Of a stretch of DNA of 64,000 nucleotides, positions 51,443 to 60,674 are shown piece by piece. Within the stretch, counting starts at the first letter, position 1. Every line of letters begins with the position of its first letter. A program made the position numbers and the translations under genes. A model generated the notes under the pieces. It saw only the letters and a program-made list of their open reading frames with translations. It was not told the DNA's origin and searched no databases. This stretch comes from APNM01 sp040361335 (GTDB taxonomy: Bacteria; Pseudomonadota; Gammaproteobacteria; Nevskiales; Salinisphaeraceae), in NCBI RefSeq assembly GCF_040361335.1, contig NZ_APNM01000006.1:1-64000 (forward strand). The letters run 5' to 3'.

Positions 51443-52648
51443 CTACTTCAGCTCGGAGGAACTCTTCCCCAGCAACCGCCGCGCCACGATCAGGAGCTGG
51501 ATCTGCTGGGTGCCCTCGAAGATGTCCAGGATCTTGGCGTCGCGGGCCCATTTCTCCAGCAGGGAGGTCTCGGCGTAGGCGCTCGGGCCGATCAGCTCGA
51601 CGCAGCCGAGGGTGACATCGGTGCCCATGCGGCCGGCCTTGGCCTTGGCCATGGAGGCCTCCAGCGAGTTGGAGCGGCCGTTGTCGGCCATCCAGGCGGC
51701 CTGGAGCGTGAGCAGGCGAGCCGATTCCCAGTCGGCCTCCATGTCCAGGAAGGCCGCCGCGGCCGCGGAGCGGGCGGCGGCGGGGCGGTCGTGATCGATC
51801 TCGATGCCCGCCCGCGCCAGCAGGTTCCGGGTCTCGTCCAGCGCCGCCCGCGCCAGGCCGATGGCCATGGCGGCCACGATCGGGCGGGTGTTGTCGAAAG
51901 TCTTCATCGCGCCCGCGAAGCTGCGCTGCGTGTCGATCTCCGGGCTGCCCAGGAGGTTTGCCTTCGGCACCCGGCAGTCGGTCAGCCGCAGGGTAGCGGT
52001 GTCGGAGGCGCGGATACCCAGCTTGTGGTCGAGCCGGACCACCTCCAGGCCGGGGGTGTCCTTGGGGACCAGGAAGGACTTGATCGCGGCGCGGCCCGCG
52101 GACGGATCCAGGGTCGCCCAAACCACCACCGTGTCGGCGCGGCCGCCGGCGGTGACGTAGATCTTCTCGCCGTTGAGCACATAGTCGTCGCCGTCGGCCA
52201 CCGCGCGGGTGCGGATCGCCGCCGAGTCCGAGCCGGCGCCGGGCTCGGTGATCGCCATCGCCGCCCAGCAGCCCTTGAAGCGCTCGGCCTGCTCCTCGTC
52301 GGCGACGGCGGCGATGGCGGCATTGCCCAGGCCCTGGCGGGGCAGGGACAGGGCCAGTCCGACGTCGCCCCAGCAGAGTTCGATCATGCCCAGCACCGCG
52401 GCCAGGTTGCGACCGTTGCGCACGCCCTCGCCGCCGCTGTCGTCCTGGGACAGGGCGCCGGCCCCGGTCGCCTGCTCGCCGCCGGCATTCATGCCGTCCA
52501 TCAGGGCCGCCAGCGTGTCGAGCTCGCTCGGATAGGCGTGCTCGGCGCGATCGTACTTGCGCGAGATCGGCCGGAACATCTCGCGCGCGACCTGGTTCGC
52601 CTGCCGGACCAGCCCGCGGTACCGCTTGGGTGTCTCAAGATTGATCAT
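51443..52648 (-). CDS. Acyl-CoA dehydrogenase
   Basis: This 401-aa flavoprotein has FAD/substrate motif AITEPGAGSDSAA near 132-144, a GEKIYVTAGG segment and catalytic Glu in IFEGTQQIQ near the C-terminus, all present. It has the usual fold and length; a 20-residue insert (GMNAGGEQATGAGALSQDD) near 52-70 is unusual. No signal or membrane segment is seen. It follows the other two acyl-CoA dehydrogenases and an esterase, separated by a family A repeat, so it may or may not be cotranscribed. Confidence 0.93.
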   Translation of the reverse strand: MINLETPKRYRGLVRQANQVAREMFRPISRKYDRAEHAYPSELDTLAALMDGMNAGGEQATGAGALSQDDSGGEGVRNGRNLAAVLGMIELCWGDVGLALSLPRQGLGNAAIAAVADEEQAERFKGCWAAMAITEPGAGSDSAAIRTRAVADGDDYVLNGEKIYVTAGGRADTVVVWATLDPSAGRAAIKSFLVPKDTPGLEVVRLDHKLGIRASDTATLRLTDCRVPKANLLGSPEIDTQRSFAGAMKTFDNTRPIVAAMAIGLARAALDETRNLLARAGIEIDHDRPAAARSAAAAAFLDMEADWESARLLTLQAAWMADNGRSNSLEASMAKAKAGRMGTDVTLGCVELIGPSAYAETSLLEKWARDAKILDIFEGTQQIQLLIVARRLLGKSSSELK

Positions 52649-52676
52649 GGCTTGTCTTCCGTTATTCGGCTAACCA

Positions 52677-52821
52677 CTAACCACAGAGACACAGAGATCA
52701 CAGAGGGAAGAAAGAGGTTTGGCAAAGAACCACGAGGCGCATGCGTCTTACACATCGGACTTGTGCTCTTTAGTTCTTTTCAACATTCAATGCTTTGTGT
52801 CCTCTGTGTCTCTGTGGTTAG
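52677..52821. repeat. Family A inverted repeat
   Basis: CTAACCACAGAGACACAGAG pairs with CTCTGTGTCTCTGTGGTTAG around about 100 bp of AT-richer core. It lies six bases beyond the shortened 3' end of the acyl-CoA dehydrogenase gene at 52828. Confidence 0.85.
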
Positions 52822-52827
52822 CAAAAA

Positions 52828-54138
52828 TCAAATCATCACCCCGCCTTCCATGACCCCGGCGCCGCGCAGGTCGCGGTACCAGCGTTCCACGGGGTGTTCC
52901 TTGACGAAGCCGTGGCCGCCCAGGATCTGGACGCCGCGGCTACCGATGCCGGCGCCGTGGCGGGCGACCAGCCGTTGCACCAGGGCCGCCTCGCGGGCGA
53001 AGTCGCGGCCGGCGGCGGCGCGCGCCGCCGCGCGCCAGACCGCCAGTCGCAGGCCGTTCAGCTCGATGGCGATGTCCGAGATCATGAAGGCCACGCCCTG
53101 GCGGTGGCTGATGGGCTCGCCGAAGGCCTGACGCTCGTTGGCGTAGGGACCGACATAGTCCAGTACCGCCTGGGCCGTGCCCGTGGCCAGGGCGCCCCAG
53201 GCCAGCCGCGAGAGCGCGATCAGCGCGGCATAGTCGCAGCCGGCCTCGCCGCCGAGCCGGGCCGTGGCCGGTAGCCGCGCCTTTTTCAGCGACAGCCGGC
53301 CGGTGCCGGCCGCCCGCAGCCCCATGCCGGGGTCCGGTTCCACCGTCAGTCCTCGGGTGTCGCGCTCAACCACGAACACCCCGGGCGCGCCGTCCGGCCC
53401 GCGCGCGGCCACCAGGAAGAACTCGGCGTCCGCCGCGCGCGGCACCAGGCACTTGGTGCCGTCCAGGACGTAGCCGCCGCCCTTCACCTCGGCCGCGGTG
53501 TCGAGCCGGAGCGGGTCGAACAGCGGCCGCGGCTCGGTCACGGCCAGCGCGGCCGCCGGGGGCTCGTCGCCGGCGAACGGCGCCAGGTAGGCCGCCTGCT
53601 GGTCCGGGTCGCCCCAGCGCAGCAGGGCGTTGGCCGCGCCCACCGGCGCCAAGCAGGCCAGCGCCAGGCCCATGTCGCCGCGGGCCAGGGCCTCCGCGAT
53701 CAGGGCGCCGGTGACCGGCGAGTGCTCGCCGCCGGCGCCGTCCAGTTCCTCGGGCACCGACAGGGCGGCGAGACCGAGGGCCGCGGCCTCGGACAACAGC
53801 TCGGGCGGCGCGGCACAGGCCCCGTCGGCGGCGGCCGCCGCGGGCCCCAGCCGCTCGTCGGCGAACCGGGCCGCGGCGTCGCGCAGCATGGCCTGGTCGT
53901 CGTCGGGCGTGAGATCGAATAGGTCACCGGCGGTCGACGCCGGCGGCCGGCCGGGCGACCCCAGACGCCGCACCGCCTTGAACGCACGGTTGCCGGCCGT
54001 GGCCGCGGCGAAGCCGCCGCGGCTGCCCTGGAAGACCAGGCGCTGCATGGCGTCGCGCAGCCCCCACCGGTCCAGCAGCGGGCTGCCGCCCAGCCGCCGC
54101 AGGGCGGCGATACCGAGTCCCATCGGATTGCGTGCCAT
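52828..54138 (-). CDS. Acyl-CoA dehydrogenase-family protein with short C-terminus
   Basis: This 436-aa protein has an extra N-terminal region of about 70 residues, then an acyl-CoA dehydrogenase body (TPDDDQAMLRDAAARFADER, VTEPRPLF in place of the usual TEPxAGSD, GGHGFVKEHPVERWYRDLRG). The Glu of EGT is visible as VMEGG, but the protein ends only four residues later, where relatives continue with an IQ helix. The end lies next to a family A repeat, so it may have been trimmed. TEPRPLF lacks the Gly-Ser-Asp, so FAD/substrate contact may be altered. It may be a non-catalytic or oligomer partner subunit. Confidence 0.85.
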   Translation of the reverse strand: MARNPMGLGIAALRRLGGSPLLDRWGLRDAMQRLVFQGSRGGFAAATAGNRAFKAVRRLGSPGRPPASTAGDLFDLTPDDDQAMLRDAAARFADERLGPAAAAADGACAAPPELLSEAAALGLAALSVPEELDGAGGEHSPVTGALIAEALARGDMGLALACLAPVGAANALLRWGDPDQQAAYLAPFAGDEPPAAALAVTEPRPLFDPLRLDTAAEVKGGGYVLDGTKCLVPRAADAEFFLVAARGPDGAPGVFVVERDTRGLTVEPDPGMGLRAAGTGRLSLKKARLPATARLGGEAGCDYAALIALSRLAWGALATGTAQAVLDYVGPYANERQAFGEPISHRQGVAFMISDIAIELNGLRLAVWRAAARAAAGRDFAREAALVQRLVARHGAGIGSRGVQILGGHGFVKEHPVERWYRDLRGAGVMEGGVMI

Positions 54139-54167
54139 CGCGTGTTCCCCCTCCGGTGTTCGCCCGG

Positions 54168-55427
54168 CTAGCGGCACTGCCAGGCGATGGTTGTCAAAAG
54201 CTCGCCGAGCGCCACCAGATGCCCGCCGAGCAGGGCCTTGCCCGTGACCAGCAGGGACGCCGCCAGCCGCCGCGACGGATCGGCCCAGCCGAGGATGTTC
54301 ATGAAGCCGAGGTGGCCATAGGCCCGGGCGCTCAGCGGCCCGTAGAGGCCGAACGGGTTGGCGCCGAGCATCAACCCCTCGGAGTAGCGCATCGGGATCA
54401 TCAGCGTGTGGTCGAAACGCAGCCGCACCGCGGGCTTCACCGCCCGGCGCACGGTCGCCGGCGACAGCACCTGGCGGCCCTCGTATTCCCCCTCGTCCAG
54501 GAGCATCTGGTAGAAGCGGGACAGCTCCTCGGCGGTGGCGTACAGGTTCCCGGCCGGCACCACCGCGCGCATGAAGGCGTCGTGGTTGGAGATGTCGACC
54601 ACCTCCTCGAAGGGCGCGCCCAGGGCCCGCTTGACCGCCAGGGTCAGCGGGAAGCGCACCGGCTGGCCGGCGGTGTAATTGCGCGCCACCGCGTCGCGCT
54701 CGCCCTCGGGCAGGCCGAAGGTGAAATGGCGCATGCCCAGCGGCCGCCGCAGACGGCTGTCCAGATAATCGGTGAATTCGCCGCCGGTCACGCGCCGGAT
54801 CACCTCGGCCAGGACGAAGCCGCCGGTGATCGCGTGGTAGGCCATGCGCGGGGCCCGCCGGTGCGTGGGCGGCGCCCCGCAGATCAGCTCGATGCAACGG
54901 TCCCAGTCCAGGAGGGTCTCGGTCGGCGCATCGTCGTCGGGCGCCTGGAACAGCGGGAAACCGCCCCGGTGCGACAGGACTTCGGCGATGGTGGTCCGGG
55001 CCTTGCCGCGGCCGGCGAACTCGGGCAGGTACCGCGCCACGGGCGCGTCCAGATCGATGCCGCCCTCCTCGGCCAGCTTGTGGACGAGGATCGCGGTGAC
55101 CGCCTTGGAGGCCGAGAACAGACAGACGGGTGTGTCCGGCGTCATCAACACCCGTTCAGCGTCGTGCGGGTCGTCGGGACCGTTGCCGCGGGCGTGTCCC
55201 AGGGTCCGGTCCAGCACCGTCACACCGTCGCGGCGCAGGCAGAAGGCGATACCGGGATAGGCACCGCTACGGTAGAGGTCCTCGACCGCCCGCCAGACGG
55301 CGTCCACGGCACGCGGCGTCAGATCCGTCGCGCCCGGCGCGGCCTCGCCGGGCGCGATCGCCGTGACCGGCGCCAACGACGCCGGCACGTCGACCAGACG
55401 GGCACCGAAACGGCCGACGCGACTCAT
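54168..55427 (-). CDS. Beta-lactamase-fold serine hydrolase (EstB-like)
   Basis: This 419-aa protein has the class C beta-lactamase/penicillin-binding fold. The nucleophile motif is Ser105-Ala-Ser-Lys108 (FSASK), with the second motif YHAITGG (Tyr general base) and a late GHLGFMNILGW segment in place of KTG. No signal peptide is seen, so it is cytosolic, which favours an esterase over a beta-lactamase. It lies 13 bp after fadE and 29 bp before the next acyl-CoA dehydrogenase, so the three form an operon. It may hydrolyse an ester feeding beta-oxidation. Confidence 0.87.
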   Translation of the reverse strand: MSRVGRFGARLVDVPASLAPVTAIAPGEAAPGATDLTPRAVDAVWRAVEDLYRSGAYPGIAFCLRRDGVTVLDRTLGHARGNGPDDPHDAERVLMTPDTPVCLFSASKAVTAILVHKLAEEGGIDLDAPVARYLPEFAGRGKARTTIAEVLSHRGGFPLFQAPDDDAPTETLLDWDRCIELICGAPPTHRRAPRMAYHAITGGFVLAEVIRRVTGGEFTDYLDSRLRRPLGMRHFTFGLPEGERDAVARNYTAGQPVRFPLTLAVKRALGAPFEEVVDISNHDAFMRAVVPAGNLYATAEELSRFYQMLLDEGEYEGRQVLSPATVRRAVKPAVRLRFDHTLMIPMRYSEGLMLGANPFGLYGPLSARAYGHLGFMNILGWADPSRRLAASLLVTGKALLGGHLVALGELLTTIAWQCR

Positions 55428-55440
55428 GGCATCGGGCGCG

Positions 55441-57939
55441 TCAGGACGCCTTGCGCAGCGTGCCGTTGCGCCGCTCCTCGGCGCGCGCCTCCTCGGACAA
55501 CGGGTTCACCAGGTACTCGTGGCTGAAGTCGTCGGTGAGGATGGCATCGTAGCGCAGCGGGTCGTACTCGGCGATGCCGCGCGCCTGGGCCTCGTCGATC
55601 ACGCCGGCGCGCACCGCCGCCGCGAGCTGTTCCTCCAGGGTCTCGCCGGCGATGTCGCCCTTCTTGAGCGCCTTGAGGAAGTCCTCGTAGTAGGGCTCGA
55701 CCTCGCGCAGCTTCTCGTAGGCGCGCAGGATGCGGCCGGTGGGATCGTCCTCGCCCTCGCCCACGTAGACGTCGTAGCGCAGGCGGCCGGTGAACTCGCC
55801 CTGCGGGTCGGCGTCCAGCATGAGATCGCAGACGCGGGCGTTGAGGCTGTCGGCCGGGCCGTCGAACTTGCGGCCGCGCGGCAGCGTCACCAGCCGCAGC
55901 AGGGGCCGCACCGCCTTGACCGGGAAGTTGCGCGCGACCTCGTAGAGGGCCTTCTCGATCTCGGCCAGATGGTGTTGCATCGCCCAGTGGGCGTGGACCG
56001 CGTCGGCCTCGCCGCGGGCCTGCTCGTGGTGGTACTTGAGCACCGCCGAGGCCATGTACAGGTGCGACAGCACGTCGCCCAGGCGCGCGGAGATGCGCTC
56101 GCGCAGCTTGAGCTCGCCGCCGAGCACGCCCATGGCCACGTCCGAGGCGAACGCCAGCGCCGCCGAGAATCGTTCCAGGTGGCGGTAGTAGCCGGCCATC
56201 TCGCCGCTCACCGGCGTGCGCGCGAGGCGCCCCTGGGTCAGGCCCAGAGTCAGGGCCCGCACGCCGCGGTTCACGGCGAAGCCGATATGGGCGAACACCA
56301 GCCGGTCGAACTCGGCCAGGCCGGCGTCGAAATCGGGGTTCTTGGCCGCCTCCATCTCCGGATAGACGTAGGGATGGCAGCGGATCGCGCCCTGCCCGAA
56401 GACCATCAGGTTCCGGGTCATGATGTTGGCGCCCTCGACCGTGATCGCCACCGGCAGGGCCTGGTAGGCGGCGGCCAGGTAGTTGCGCGGCCCCATGATG
56501 ATGGTGCGGCCGCTGTGGATGTCCATGGAGTCGAGGATGCACTGCCGCATCATCTCGGTCATGTGGTACTTCATCATCGCCGTGACCACGCTGGGCGTGC
56601 AGTGGTCGACGGCGGAGGCGGTCAGGTTGCGGGTCGCCTCCAGGATGTAGGCGTAGCCGCCGATCCGGCCCAGCGCTTCCTGCACGCCCTCGAACTTACC
56701 GATGGGCACGCCGAACTGGCGCCGGATGCGGGCGTAGGCGGCGGTGACGCCGTACATGCCCTTGCCGGTGGCGGTGGACAGGGCCGGCAGCGAGATGCCG
56801 CGCCCTGCGGACAGGCACTCGACCAGCATGCGCCAGCCGTTGCCGGCCTGCTCGGGGCCGCCGATGATGGCGTCGAGCGGCACGAACACGTCCTCGCCCT
56901 TGACCGGACCGTTCATGAACACCGCGCCCGGGAAATGGCGGCGGCCGTTCTCGACGCCCTCGGTGTCGGCGGACACCAGGGCGCAGGTGATGCCGTAGTC
57001 GACCTTCTCAGGATCGCCCAGCAGGCCGTCCGGATCCTTGAGCTTGAACGCGAGCCCGATCAGGGTCGCCACCGGCGCCAGGGTGATGTAGCGCTTGGAG
57101 AAGTTCAGGCGGATGCCGACGATCTCCTCGCCGTCCACGCGGCGCTTCTCGACGATGCCGGTATCCGGCATGGCGGTGGCGTCGGACCCCACCTCGGGAC
57201 CGGTGAGCGCGAAACAGGGGATTTCCTTGCCGGAGATCAGGCCCGGCAGCCACTGCTTCTGCTGTTCCTCGGTGCCGTAGTGCACCAGCAGCTCGCCGGG
57301 GCCGAGGGAGTTCGGGACCATCACGGTCACCGCCGCGGTCAGCGAGCGGGTCGCGATCTTGGCCACCACGCAGGACTGAGCGTAGGCCGAGAACCCGAGG
57401 CCGCCGTGCGACTTCGGGATCAGCATCGCGAAGAAGCCCTTGTCCCGGATGTACTGCCAGACCTCGGGCGGCAGGTCCTTGAGCTCGAAGTTGATCTGCC
57501 AATCGTCGAGCATCGCGCAGAGCTGCTCGGTCTCCTCGTTCAGGAACCGGCGCTCCTCGTCGTTGAGCTCGGTCATCTCAAAGTCGAGCAACTGGCGCCA
57601 GGCCGGGCGGCCGCGGAACATCTCGGCCTCCCACCAGACCTGGCCCGCCTCCAGCGCCTCGCGCTCGGTGCGGTTCATGTCCGGCAGCACGCGCCGGAAC
57701 AGCTTGTAGATCGGCTGCGTGACCACGGCCCGCCGCAGCGGCACGAGGTTGAACAGCAGCGCCGGCGGCAGGAACAGCGCGCTCGCCACGGCCAGGCCGA
57801 CGGGACCGAGGGCGCCGCCCGCGAACAGGCCGAGCAGCACCGCGGCGGTCACGGCGGTGAAACCGATCAGGCCGACGCCGCGATACAGCAGCGTCCAGTA
57901 CAGGGCGGCGATAAGCAGGGTCACGGCTAATGCAATCAT
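55441..57939 (-). CDS. fadE: FadE-type acyl-CoA dehydrogenase
   Basis: This 832-aa membrane-linked dehydrogenase catalyses the first step of fatty-acid beta-oxidation. Two N-terminal TM helices (about 1-60) precede the dehydrogenase body with FALTGPEVGSDA, SAGRGISLPALSTATGKGM and the FadE-specific VEGANIMTRNLMVFGQGA, then a large C-terminal domain. The size matches E. coli FadE (about 815 aa). The ATG at 57939 follows GGAGAGAG. It is divergent from a TetR regulator with a sigma70-like promoter (58012-58040) and an operator palindrome. Confidence 0.96.
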   Translation of the reverse strand: MIALAVTLLIAALYWTLLYRGVGLIGFTAVTAAVLLGLFAGGALGPVGLAVASALFLPPALLFNLVPLRRAVVTQPIYKLFRRVLPDMNRTEREALEAGQVWWEAEMFRGRPAWRQLLDFEMTELNDEERRFLNEETEQLCAMLDDWQINFELKDLPPEVWQYIRDKGFFAMLIPKSHGGLGFSAYAQSCVVAKIATRSLTAAVTVMVPNSLGPGELLVHYGTEEQQKQWLPGLISGKEIPCFALTGPEVGSDATAMPDTGIVEKRRVDGEEIVGIRLNFSKRYITLAPVATLIGLAFKLKDPDGLLGDPEKVDYGITCALVSADTEGVENGRRHFPGAVFMNGPVKGEDVFVPLDAIIGGPEQAGNGWRMLVECLSAGRGISLPALSTATGKGMYGVTAAYARIRRQFGVPIGKFEGVQEALGRIGGYAYILEATRNLTASAVDHCTPSVVTAMMKYHMTEMMRQCILDSMDIHSGRTIIMGPRNYLAAAYQALPVAITVEGANIMTRNLMVFGQGAIRCHPYVYPEMEAAKNPDFDAGLAEFDRLVFAHIGFAVNRGVRALTLGLTQGRLARTPVSGEMAGYYRHLERFSAALAFASDVAMGVLGGELKLRERISARLGDVLSHLYMASAVLKYHHEQARGEADAVHAHWAMQHHLAEIEKALYEVARNFPVKAVRPLLRLVTLPRGRKFDGPADSLNARVCDLMLDADPQGEFTGRLRYDVYVGEGEDDPTGRILRAYEKLREVEPYYEDFLKALKKGDIAGETLEEQLAAAVRAGVIDEAQARGIAEYDPLRYDAILTDDFSHEYLVNPLSEEARAEERRNGTLRKAS

Positions 57940-58011
57940 GGCGAACTCTCTCCGACCGGCGGGCTCCCGCCCGGCCGAACAAACGGTCATTCCGAAAATA
58001 TTGGTTTTAGG

Positions 58012-58040
58012 AATTTACTGCGACGCATCATCGGTGTCAA
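58012..58040 (-). promoter_or_regulatory. fadE promoter
   Basis: On the minus strand TTGACA (58040-58035) and TAAATT (58017-58012) are separated by exactly 17 nt. The predicted leader to the fadE ATG is about 65 nt. Confidence 0.6.
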
Positions 58041-58050
58041 TGATTTGACA
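58035..58050. promoter_or_regulatory. Palindromic operator TGTCAA-N4-TTGACA
   Basis: This inverted repeat has perfect 6-bp arms and covers the fadE -35. It is a candidate site for the divergently encoded TetR protein. Confidence 0.5.
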
Positions 58051-58121
58051 ACGTGCGTTTCCTTATTCCCTCATGACCCCGTCAACGAAGGATCAGCGGC
58101 TTTTCTAAAACGAACGGTTTA

Positions 58122-58150
58122 TTGTTTGAAAAGCGCTCCTGGAGTAAGGT
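58122..58150 (+). promoter_or_regulatory. tetR promoter
   Basis: TTGTTT (58122-58127), a 17-nt spacer and TAAGGT (58145-58150) lie only 9 nt before the ATG at 58160. A very short or absent leader is implied if this promoter is used. Confidence 0.4.
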
Positions 58151-58159
58151 TGTCGGACC

Positions 58160-58831
58160 ATGAACAAACCTCTTCGCAGCCGACGCCGCTATCGCGGGCG
58201 TACCCCGGAGCAGCTCGCCGCGGAACGGCGGGACAGGCTGCTCAAGGCCGCCCTCGCCCTGTTCGCCGAGCGCGGCTACACCGGCACGCCCATCGAGACC
58301 CTGTGCGCCACGGCGCGCGTGGCCACGCGCCATTTCTACGAGCAGTTCGACGGTCGCGAGGCGGTCCTCAAGGCGCTGTTCGACGACATCTTCGAGCACG
58401 CCAGCCGCGAGATATCCGCCGCCCTCGCCGACGACAGCGAGGACCTGGACGCGCGCGTGGGCAACGCCATCCGCGCGGCCATGCAGTACCTGCTGGAGGA
58501 TCCCCGCCGGGCGCGGGTGTTCTGCCTGGAGAGCATCGGCGTCTCGCGCGAGATGGAGGCCCACCGGCGCGCGCGGGTACGCGACATCGCCGGCCTGGTG
58601 CATCGCTACGCCGACGCCCTGCAGGCTTCCGGCATGCTGCCCGAGCGCGACTACACCCTGCCTTCGGTGGCGCTGATCGGCGCGGTGTTCGAGATGATGG
58701 AGGAGTGGCTGACCACGGATACCGGTCTCGACGCCGACGGCCTCGCCCGCGAGGCGGTGCTGATCTTCCGCGCCATGATCATCGGCGCCCGGTTCTACGA
58801 GGACGAGCGCCCGCCCAAGGTCGAGGCCTAG
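58160..58831 (+). CDS. TetR-family regulator, probably of the fadE operon
   Basis: This 223-aa regulator has an Arg-rich start, a helix-turn-helix at about 22-66 (ALALFAERGYTGTPIETLCA, RVATRHFYEQFDGREAVLKAL) and a C-terminal helical ligand domain. It is divergent from fadE with an operator palindrome between them, so repression of the fadE operon in the absence of an acyl-CoA is likely, as with FadR/PsrA-like TetR proteins. The ATG at 58160 has only AAGG 10 nt upstream. Confidence 0.9.
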   Translation: MNKPLRSRRRYRGRTPEQLAAERRDRLLKAALALFAERGYTGTPIETLCATARVATRHFYEQFDGREAVLKALFDDIFEHASREISAALADDSEDLDARVGNAIRAAMQYLLEDPRRARVFCLESIGVSREMEAHRRARVRDIAGLVHRYADALQASGMLPERDYTLPSVALIGAVFEMMEEWLTTDTGLDADGLAREAVLIFRAMIIGARFYEDERPPKVEA

Positions 58832-58841
58832 GCCGCGTTCC

Positions 58842-60674
58842 TTACAGCCGGGCCTTCCCCGCGTCCAGCTTCTTCCGCTGCGCCCCGGTCAGCTCGGCGT
58901 AGGCCTCGCCGTCCGGCCAGAGGGCGTACACCGGCGAGCCGTCCTCCGGACTGTACCCCTCGCGCTTGAGTTCCACCTTGCGGTACTTGAAGGTGCCGGT
59001 CATGGCCTGCTCCGGCCGCGGCCGCAGGAACACCGGCACCGCGTAGGCGGGCAGGCGCTCGCGCAGATGCCGGGCGAGGTCCGCCATGTCCAGGTCCGCC
59101 AGCGATCCGGCGGGCGTGATCGCCGCCATGCCGGCCCGGCCGTCGGTGCCCGGTACCTCGACCCCGTAGACCACGCTTTCCTCGATGCCGGGATGGGCGT
59201 TGAGCGCGTTCTCGACCTCGGTGGTGGCCACGTTCTCGCCCTTCCAGCGGAAGGTGTCGCCCAGGCGATCGACGAAGGCGATGTGCCGCCAGCCCTGGTC
59301 GCGGACGAGATCGCCGGTGTTGAACCAGGCGTCGCCGTCCTTGAAGACGTCGTGCAGGACCTTCTTCTCCGAGGCGTCGGCGTCGGTATAACCCTCGTAC
59401 GGGGCGAAGTTGGTGATCTTGGTCAGCAGCAGGCCGACCCCGCCCGACTCGACCCGGCGCATCCGGCCCTTGGCGTCGCGCACCGGGGCCTCGGTGTCGG
59501 GATCGTATGCCACCACCGCGAACGGCAGCGGACAAAGCCCGGCCGTGCGGTCCAGGTTGAGCCCGTTGACGAAGACCAGGTTGCCCTCGCTGGCGCCGTA
59601 GAACTCGCAGATGTGATGGATGCCGAAGCGCTCCTTGAACTCGTCCCAGATATCCGGACGCAGCCCGTTGCCGACCACCACGCGCACCCGGTGCCGGCGC
59701 TCGGCCGGCTTCGACGGCGCCTGCAGCAGGTAGCGGCAGAGTTCGCCGATGTAGCAGAACGCCGTGGCGTCGTTGGCGACCACGTCGTCCCAGAAGCGGG
59801 AAACGCTGAACTTGCGCGCCAGCGCCAGGGTCGCCCCGGCGGCCAGGACGCCGCCCCAGGACACCGTCAGCGCGTTGTTGTGGTACAGCGGCAGGGCGCA
59901 GTAGAGCACGTCGTCGCCACGCAGGCGCATGCCGGCCAGGCCCATGCCGGCCCCGCCCCGCAGCCAGCGCACATGGCTCATGACCGACGCCTTGGGCAGG
60001 CCGGTGGTGCCGGAGGTGAAGATGTAGAAGCAGGCGTCGGACTTGGTCACGCGCGCCGTCTCGGACAGGTTGCCGGCGTTCAGGTCGCGGCTTTCGGCGT
60101 CGAGATCGCGATAACCGGCCGGCGCGGCGCCCTGGCCGCCGTCGGCCACGAACCAGACGCGCCCGTCCGCGGGGCCGGCGTCGCCGCGTACCTCCTCGAA
60201 GGCCTCGCGCAGTTCCGGCCCCACCAAGGCCGCGGCCGCGTCCACGGTCCGCAGACTGTGCGCCAGCGTCTCGCCGCGCTGCTTGGTGTTGCACATGGCC
60301 GCGACCGCGCCCAGCTTCACGATCGCGGTGACCGCGATCAGGGTCTCGGGGCGATTGTCCAGCAGTACCGCCACCGCGTCGCCGTGACCGACCCCGGCGT
60401 CGCGTAGCACCCGCGCATAGCGGTTGGCGGCGGCGTTGAATTCGGCGTAGGTGTACTCGCGCCCCTCGAAACGCAACGCCGGATGCTGCGGCCGCACGCC
60501 CGCGTGGTGCTCCACCAGGCACCCGATGGATACATGCTCGCGGAAACGAGACCAGGCCATCAGGCCGACCGCGCGGCCGACGCGGTCCAGGCCGCGCAGC
60601 CGGTCCGGGTCCGGCCGCACCATGTCCCAGAACGTGACGCGATCGGTGGCTTTCTCGCTCGCGGTGGCGGTCAT
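58842..60674 (-). CDS. Long-chain acyl-CoA synthetase (FATP-like AMP-binding protein)
   Basis: This 610-aa enzyme activates fatty or other carboxylic acids with ATP and CoA. It has P-loop motif YIFTSGTTGLPKAS, the GASEGN motif typical of FATP/very-long-chain synthetases, TGD in AWFNTGDLVRDQGW, and the FKYRKVELKREG C-terminal signature. The start overlaps the DUF4393 stop (ATGA), so translation is coupled. It probably acts at the membrane, consistent with FATP relatives and its DUF445/DUF4393 operon partners. Confidence 0.94.
   Translation of the reverse strand: MTATASEKATDRVTFWDMVRPDPDRLRGLDRVGRAVGLMAWSRFREHVSIGCLVEHHAGVRPQHPALRFEGREYTYAEFNAAANRYARVLRDAGVGHGDAVAVLLDNRPETLIAVTAIVKLGAVAAMCNTKQRGETLAHSLRTVDAAAALVGPELREAFEEVRGDAGPADGRVWFVADGGQGAAPAGYRDLDAESRDLNAGNLSETARVTKSDACFYIFTSGTTGLPKASVMSHVRWLRGGAGMGLAGMRLRGDDVLYCALPLYHNNALTVSWGGVLAAGATLALARKFSVSRFWDDVVANDATAFCYIGELCRYLLQAPSKPAERRHRVRVVVGNGLRPDIWDEFKERFGIHHICEFYGASEGNLVFVNGLNLDRTAGLCPLPFAVVAYDPDTEAPVRDAKGRMRRVESGGVGLLLTKITNFAPYEGYTDADASEKKVLHDVFKDGDAWFNTGDLVRDQGWRHIAFVDRLGDTFRWKGENVATTEVENALNAHPGIEESVVYGVEVPGTDGRAGMAAITPAGSLADLDMADLARHLRERLPAYAVPVFLRPRPEQAMTGTFKYRKVELKREGYSPEDGSPVYALWPDGEAYAELTGAQRKKLDAGKARL

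Noticed and set aside
54168..55427. Antibiotic-resistance beta-lactamase.
   Set aside because: There is no export signal, the KTG box is not canonical, and the operon is with acyl-CoA dehydrogenases, so an esterase is the better reading.
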